NCBI GenBank assembly: GCA_014526335.1
Contig: JACTAT010000040.1
Location: 1,124,119 to 1,188,118 of the forward strand
Direction of reading: 5' to 3'
DNA: 64,000 nucleotides
DNA from: Chrysaora quinquecirrha
Taxonomy: Eukaryota > Cnidaria > Scyphozoa > Semaeostomeae > Pelagiidae
Part shown: positions 58,087 to 64,000 of the stretch, piece after piece
How positions within the stretch are numbered: the first letter of the stretch is position 1
Layout of the letters: the number at the start of each line of letters is the position of its first letter
Notes under the pieces: generated by a model
Databases searched by the model: none
Seen by the model: the letters and a program-made list of their open reading frames with translations, nothing else
What the model was told of the DNA's origin: nothing
Position numbers and translations under genes: made by a program

Positions 58087-60968
58087 TTATTGCATTGGAG
58101 AAAAGGACGTTGGTACCAAGAGTCTTGATTTCATGTGATTCACCAATGGTACTGGAAAAGAGAGAAGTATAGTTATGAATGTAGTTTTTGGGTTGTACAA
58201 AACTTCGAAATTGCCATAAACAACGGCTAATTTGCGATATTTACAATTTACGGCTAATTTGCGATGAACAATTTACGGCTGGATAGCCGAGTGGTAAGAG
58301 AGCTCGCCTCCTACCCTGCATGGCCAGAATTAGATAGTATGCCCGAAAATGTTTCCCCTGTTTATCGCAACTTTGAATATTAATGTTATATCATGACACG
58401 TTTATGTTAACAGATTCAGAGGCTATGGCCGAAAACCAATATTCATTGAAAAGGTAAGGATTATCATATAGGTTCAACATATGCAGTAAACACATTGTTT
58501 AGTTAATCGTTATCAGAGTCAATACATTTCATCTAACGAGCCTTCGGTTTGAGTTGAGACTGATATCCCTTTATGGATAGGCGGGAATGTGCCACCGAGA
58601 ATTTATAGACCCACCCACTTATAATGTAGACACAGACAGGGCATAGACCCTTCATTATGGGTAATAACAAGTGGAATATGAGAGTAGTAAGGCTTTCTAG
58701 GCCATATTATTTCTTGAAATCGCGCTAAAAACGTCTTTGACGCCATATAAACACTGTTCTGTCTCAAATAGAGTGATTTTTTCTATTTTCCTTCAACTGT
58801 CCATCCAATTTTATGGGGATTTTGTTAAAATCATACCCATTTTCAGAGAATTTCAGGGCCAAAAACCCATCCATATGGGCGGCACATAGCAGTACACCAA
58901 TTATATCAAATACACGTTTTTGTTGTAAAAAGAATTGGCTCCATTTTCAGCCTGCCTGTTCCTTATTTTTTAAGTGATTTTTCACCACTTCATCACCCCT
59001 TACCCTACTCAAAAACATGTTTAAAGTGCGTTTTACGATGAATACCTGTATTAGCGACACAGTCACCCCATCCTGGTTCTTGCCACATCTGCTCTCGTGA
59101 TGTCTTACGATGATTCAAGTCTTTGTATGCTGATATAGAAAATTAAATCAGTAAGTCAAATACATCAGTTGCTCAATCCATCGATTAGTCAACAAATATA
59201 GTATAAATCTTTCAGCTTCCGGACAGTATAAAATCAAAATATTTTCCAAGCGTTCGCATATGCTCTAAATCCGTACACACTACGATAATTTTTTTAGCTA
59301 TCTCTGTTAGCTAATGTCTGCCAAAGTCTTATACGAAATGGAAGGAAAAATTCAACTCTGAGGTGCTTAATCATTCAATTCTGGCGCCAAGTAAAAGGAG
59401 GATAAAGCAAATAACGGTTGCCACTTTTGGAAAAGAAACAAGTCAAATTCCTAAACTGAAAATGTATGGGACACAACCCAAATTACACGTTCTTTTAATA
59501 AGACACCTGGCTCGGGGCCTTGTTCTAAAAGTTTCTTAATTTTTGGACCAATTTTAGTTCTAAGCGTTTCTTAACAGTTTCTTAATTTATTGGAAAGAAA
59601 TAGCAACGATAAAAAACGTGAATATAGCAAGCAAATTATTAGTATTATTGTATTACACGGAATTAGCCATGCTGGTGCGAGAAGTCACGCGTAAATGCTT
59701 GAGAACTAATTATAACCTCCAAAAAAGTAAAATCATTATGTTGGAAAACTGACACATAAATTTCAGAAGCTTCTTAAATCCTTCCTCCTAGTTCTAAAAG
59801 TCTTTTAACTTTTGGGATGTATAGTTCTAGGTTTCTTATATAAACCGCTTTCTTATAAAAAAACGTGCAACCTCTACCCATTTTCTCTAGTCTATCTTAG
59901 CTATCTTTTGAATTCGGATGTGACAGTGGTATACGTTGCAATTCAGATTTTCTTTTTGCTATGGACTATTCACAGCATTTTTTCATGATAGGCCAGGTAC
60001 GAATAGTAACACAGTCGCACAATCAGTTAATCAGCCAGTCTATGATTAAAGCAATCATTCTGCTAAAAAGGCGATCAATTGCTATTGTTGTTGTTCGTAC
60101 TTCATTTCGAGTAGTCTGTTATTTGTAGCCTTTTACAGCTAACTTAGGTCTACTATGCATGCTGCATCCAGACCTCTAGTTTAACGTCCCTTCTGAAGGA
60201 CGGTGGAGTGAGTTGTTTAGTCATCCCTCTGGAATGTCATCCATCAAGATGGTGAACTCACACTTTATCAGGCAAATATAATCATCAAATTGATCAATAA
60301 AGCCAAAATACATGAAATTTACCCCAGACATGATGAACTTCATATAAATCTCCAATTTGGGAGAAAAATCCACCAACGGCATCCTGTTGACGTATTTTAA
60401 TTGCATTTCCCCTAACAAGAAAAAAACAATTTTAGAACGACACCATATTTCATATCATAATATCGAAACCTGTTTCGCACCCACCATTTTTAAACTGCAT
60501 TTCGCTGGGTTTCTGCATCATTTTGAAAGCCCTATCCTAGCACAAGCAACAGACATTCAAAAAGAGCTATCCCATTCATTCACTGACTACAGAAGAGCTT
60601 TACAAAGCTTTAGCGGCTCACACTGAATTATTCTCATTTACGATAAAACGATAAGCAAACGCAATGAGAGATCCTTTGTTATCAATAAAAGTAAGGGCTA
60701 ATTTATTTATTGCACACACTTACCAGTTATTTCCCCATTCTATCAGAGTTCCAGGCTGCAAAAACAAGTTTGATTTTAGATAATCGAATCAACGAAAGTG
60801 ATACCCCATTTAAAATGGCTAGTAGGTTATATAAAACCCAGGCAAAACATAGTCACCGACGGCAGCGTCAATAAAAAGCTAATTATAAATAAAAGAAGAA
60901 ACAAATAATTAAACAAAAAACAAACCAACCAACGAACAAATAAACTAACTAACAAACTAACCAACGAG

Positions 60969-61018
<50 letters not shown>

Positions 61019-61117
61019 GACAATTTAACTAACGAACTAACTAACTAACTAACTAACTAACTAGCTAACTAACTAACTAACTAACTGACAAACTAACCAA
61101 CGAACTAACTAACTAAC

Positions 61118-61153
<36 letters not shown>

Positions 61154-61191
61154 AAACTAACAAACTAACTAACTAACTAACTAACTAACCT

Positions 61192-61233
<42 letters not shown>

Positions 61234-63445
61234 CGACAAACAAAGGAACAAACTTATTAAATAACTAACTAAGTAACAAACAAACAAGCAAACTAACTAA
61301 CTTGATTCAGGGGACATTGCAAACTTTGCGTCGCGGTGTTCTTGCTTGCTTTCCTAACTAACTTTTACCACATATCTAGCCAACTATCTTAGGCATGACG
61401 ATAGCTCGGCTTAGACGGTAGATCAGCAAATGATACGATGGACTTTCCAGTAACGGAGCAAAATAACTGACTTTAATAAAGAGCAATACAAAGAAAAATA
61501 TGTGTAATGGTTGCGAAACAACAATGATTACCTTCAAAGAATAGCTTCTCAATTCATAAATATGTGAAGGCTCTCTGTATTCAGGTTCTTTCCAAAATGA
61601 AAACTCGTGCAACAGTTGGTTAACTCTACGTCTTAGAAGGGCGTTTCTTTTCTTTGCAAATTCAAGAAATTCCTGAAGAGTAAAAAGAGAAGTTCAACTC
61701 AAACTTTTTTGCCCTTTTCTTTTTACAATCTTAAAGGTTTCATGGCAAGGCCCGACTAGTTATCAAGCTCTGGCTAAACTAGGAGACATGTCGGACGCAA
61801 CATTGTAATCGGCGTGTCTCATAGAGTTACTAAACATGCGTGTACCAAACGAGCAACATGCTCCCAAGATGTGGAGACAAGAAATGTTTCTCTTGTCTCC
61901 CAGAAACCCTTGTATGTCTCTTGTTACAAATTTTGTCACGGGCAACAGAGTTTCCGAGGTGGCCGAATAGGGAGACAACAAGGAAACATGGTGTGATATG
62001 CCTCCTAGTTTAGCCAGGCCTTAAGCTTCTTCTTAGTAGGCATTCAGTATATTGCTAGATAGATACTTGGGTAGATTTCCCAGAGACCCAAAGCTACAGT
62101 TCGCTTCGAGGTTTTCACATCCATGTGTATACTTTGTCTCAATAGGAAATATAAAATGTAAGATAAAACAATATTTTTCAATGCTGCATATTCAATAACA
62201 TGCAATTTGACATTCTGAAACCTAGGGCTTACTTTATCTGCAGCTAGAAAGTTCTTTGCATCACTAACTGATTTATATCCTCCTTTGTAACTCCAAAGGT
62301 GAACTGTAAAGCAAACAGACACACATTGATACATAAAAGCTTCAACTAAAGACTGAAATGTATTCTAACAGGAGGAATACTTCAAAAAGCGAAAATGACT
62401 TGAAGTTTTTAGACTGTTAATATCAAAGCCAGCTAGTGTATCAAAGGCATTCTTATGAGAGAATCCACTGTGAAAATAGCCTATTCAATTACCAACCCTG
62501 GGACCTCATTTACACTATACTGGATAGGCTTTAGAGCATCTTGATTTTCCTGTCAGATAGAGGCTGATGTTTAGATCATGCCAGAGATATCCAATACGAA
62601 ATGCTCCAAAAATTGGGAGCTTGACTTTCATTCTGTTTTTGTATGCAAAATGAAAATCACTCTGCTCAGATAAGTTATTAAAATTCTTGGGATTAAATAT
62701 ATTTGGACTTATCAAGGCTGTCTCTGACACCGTATTAGACATGATAGATAGTCACCACTTATCATGACAAGCCTTTGATATTTAGTAGGGCAACATTTCG
62801 GGAGAGATCCAGCCCGATGCTGGGAGACGGATCTCTCCCCAAACTTTGCCCTACTACTGTAAATATCAAAGGCTTGTCATGATAAGTGGTGACTATCATG
62901 TCTAATACAGTATTGTTGGGATTAACAACTGAGATTTCATTTCTTACTCTAGGCTTTATTACTAAATTCAGTTGTCTCGCCACGTCTACACACATTTGCC
63001 ACCTTTATACAGACGTATTTACTTTTGAATAAATAAAATAATCCTATTTTCCTTTCCTTACCCACTTGGTCAAGTTCACCATACTGTGTGGTCCAACTAC
63101 CAATCAAATTACCAGGAAATGCTTCTGTTTCATGAAGTCTTGGTGCTGTTACAGAACTGAAATTGTATTTTTAGCAGTGTTAATACCTTGAAGATCGAAT
63201 TCACAAATTACAATCATGAACAGAATTTTCAGAACATCCAAGTGTGTGTACTATTGTTTATTTTTGTTATTGTTGTTTTGCTTGTGTCCAACTTTAAGTG
63301 AAGCAGCATTGTATATTCTAATTCATGTTTTGTCTTTATCAAATGAAAAATCAGCTATTTGTAGATTGAATATTTTGATAGAATGTCAAAAATACTTACA
63401 CTGATGAAAGATATTCATCCATACATTCTGGCTTTACATAGTGAA
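58087..63445 (-). CDS. NIPSNAP: NIPSNAP1/2-type protein, last eight exons (5' end outside window)
   Basis: NIPSNAP proteins are mitochondrial, with two ferredoxin-like (dimeric alpha-beta barrel) domains, and act as mitophagy signals in vertebrates. Minus-strand exons in order: 63445-63400, 63156-63062, 62303-62233, 61672-61532, 60755-60724, 60411-60323, 59129-59046 and 58151-58087 (stop TAA at 58089-58087). They total 623 nt, about 207 residues, in one frame. Recognisable blocks: [38 protein letters not shown] then [49 protein letters not shown], and the ending [20 protein letters not shown]. The SP(L/M)Q-type ending favours NIPSNAP1/2 over NIPSNAP3. About 75 N-terminal residues, including the mitochondrial presequence, must lie beyond 64000. 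The gene is convergent with TRMT2A. Introns hold MITEs, a CTAA microsatellite and a large palindrome. Confidence 0.92.
58275..58322 (+). repeat. tRNA-derived SINE head fragment
   Basis: GGCTGGATAGCCGAGTGGTAAGAGAGCTC contains a perfect A-box (TAGCCGAGTGG) in a D-arm-like setting. The B-box half is missing, replaced by a piece of the fold-back element seen at 41186-41497. It lies in the last NIPSNAP intron. It is not a functional tRNA gene. Confidence 0.55.
59484..59870. mobile_element. TA-flanked MITE, TTTCTTA (AAGAAAC) sub-type, copy 2, NIPSNAP intron
   Basis: Begins TACACGTTCTTTTAATAAGACAC and ends TTTCTTATAAAAAAACGTGCA. The motif GTTTCTTA / TTCTTAA recurs at least six times. The right flanking TA has become CA. 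Confidence 0.65.
60912..61302. repeat. (CTAA)n microsatellite in a NIPSNAP intron
   Basis: Nearly 400 bp of CTAA units with interspersed CAAA, CCAA and CGAA variants. It is not a telomeric repeat type. Confidence 0.93.
61767..62020. mobile_element. GGAGACATG-family MITE, copy 3, NIPSNAP intron
   Basis: Begins CTCTGGCTAAACTAGGAGACATG and ends ATGCCTCCTAGTTTAGCCAGGCC followed by TTA. It is full length, about 255 bp, in the same family as 47626 and 48651. Confidence 0.75.
62728..62912. mobile_element. 185-bp palindrome made of two inverted Penelope-like terminal fragments
   Basis: GTATTAGACATGATAG...GTCACCACTTATCATGACAAGCCTTTGATATTTA, then TAGTAGGGCAACATTTCGGGAGAGATC, then the same sequence inverted up to TGACTATCATGTCTAATAC. 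Each arm is about 90 bp and matches 38380-38440. The fragment lies in the NIPSNAP intron 62304-63061. Confidence 0.6.
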
Positions 63446-64000
63446 CTGAAAAAAGTATTAAAGTGTTTTTATATATAAAAATATGCATCATAGTAATAGA
63501 AGTAGTAATATGCATGGTATCTTCGCATTTCTCATAACCAAATTTTGTAGTTGAAAGCATACGTTTGAACTTGAACTGAAAATGGGACATTTCATGGCAT
63601 CTCCAGGGTCAGACTGCACAAGTCATTTTCTCAGACATTGATTTTACCAATTTGTCAAAATCCATCTTAACATTCTTTGGAGGGGGGGGGGACTTGGACT
63701 GAAAGCACTTGCCATTTGCTGTTCTTTTGCTTGGCATTGGGAACTTCCGTTGTAGTAAACGTAATTTTGTTGTTATTAGTTGGGAAAAGAATTGGTATGT
63801 ATTAACCTTTATTAACCAGCATAAGGATGACTGATAATGCATTGCTGCACCTTTTTTAATTGTTTCAAGCGTGTTTCCCCAAAATTGTCTTCGGTATTGC
63901 CATGAATCCCATAGGTACAATGGCATTGTTGTCAAGATAGCTTGTGGTGTTGCAAAGAGCTTATTGAGGTTGGGTTTAATTTGAGCACAGAATAGAGAGT

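Noticed and set aside
58275..58322. Functional tRNA gene
   Set aside because: Only the A-box half is tRNA-like. The anticodon arm, B-box and acceptor stem partner are missing.
63609..63935. 108-codon minus-strand frame at the right edge, considered as a 5' NIPSNAP exon
   Set aside because: The sequence does not match the NIPSNAP N-terminal region (KDAHS...LYKI type) and has no acceptor/donor pair in the needed phase. The upstream exons are more likely beyond 64000.

Overview
The window reads as nuclear DNA of an intron-rich animal. The genome is AT-rich, exons are short (19 to about 290 bp) with GT-AG introns of a few hundred bases to several kb, and small transposons, microsatellites and tandem arrays are dense. 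All six recognisable genes are ordinary metazoan genes. The protein divergence from vertebrate orthologues, plus a short SBSPON-type matrix protein and a PMP22/claudin-like protein, suggest an early-branching invertebrate, most likely an anthozoan cnidarian (coral or anemone). That placement is inference. No prokaryotic gene or operon is present.

Left part (1-8.4 kb): the first coding exon of ribosomal protein P2 (RPLP2, minus; the rest lies beyond the left edge) sits head-to-head with Mediator subunit MED21 (plus, six exons, complete). About 100 bp of probable shared promoter separates them. Middle-left (13.2-25 kb): a complete four-exon SBSPON-like gene (minus; signal peptide, somatomedin-B, TSP1 and a conserved C-terminal Cys domain). 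Middle (33.8-35.5 kb): a three-exon four-pass PMP22/claudin-family gene (plus). Then TRMT2A (36.3-51.4 kb, plus), a tRNA/rRNA uracil-5-methyltransferase. It was assembled here from 24 exons into a continuous 2004-nt frame with all catalytic motifs. Right (58.1-63.4 kb): the last eight exons of a NIPSNAP1/2-type mitochondrial protein (minus), convergent with TRMT2A; its 5' exons lie beyond the right edge. The genes do not form a pathway. The only positional relations are the divergent RPLP2/MED21 pair and the convergent TRMT2A/NIPSNAP pair.

The rest is repeats. They include MITEs flanked by TA, in three sub-types whose internal repeated heptamer changes together; many MITEs flanked by TTA/TAA (PIF/Harbinger-like by that criterion); a 122-bp MITE with an 11-bp target duplication; a decayed hAT element; a LINE fragment; tRNA-like tandem repeats with a nested MITE; Penelope-like terminal fragments with a hammerhead-like core; a 1.1-kb fold-back element; perfect palindromes; and tandem arrays of 184, about 194 and about 1085 bp. 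The two largest arrays fill the TRMT2A-NIPSNAP intergenic region. I saw no obviously new protein-coding system. The most unusual material is the organisation of the small mobile elements and the arrays.
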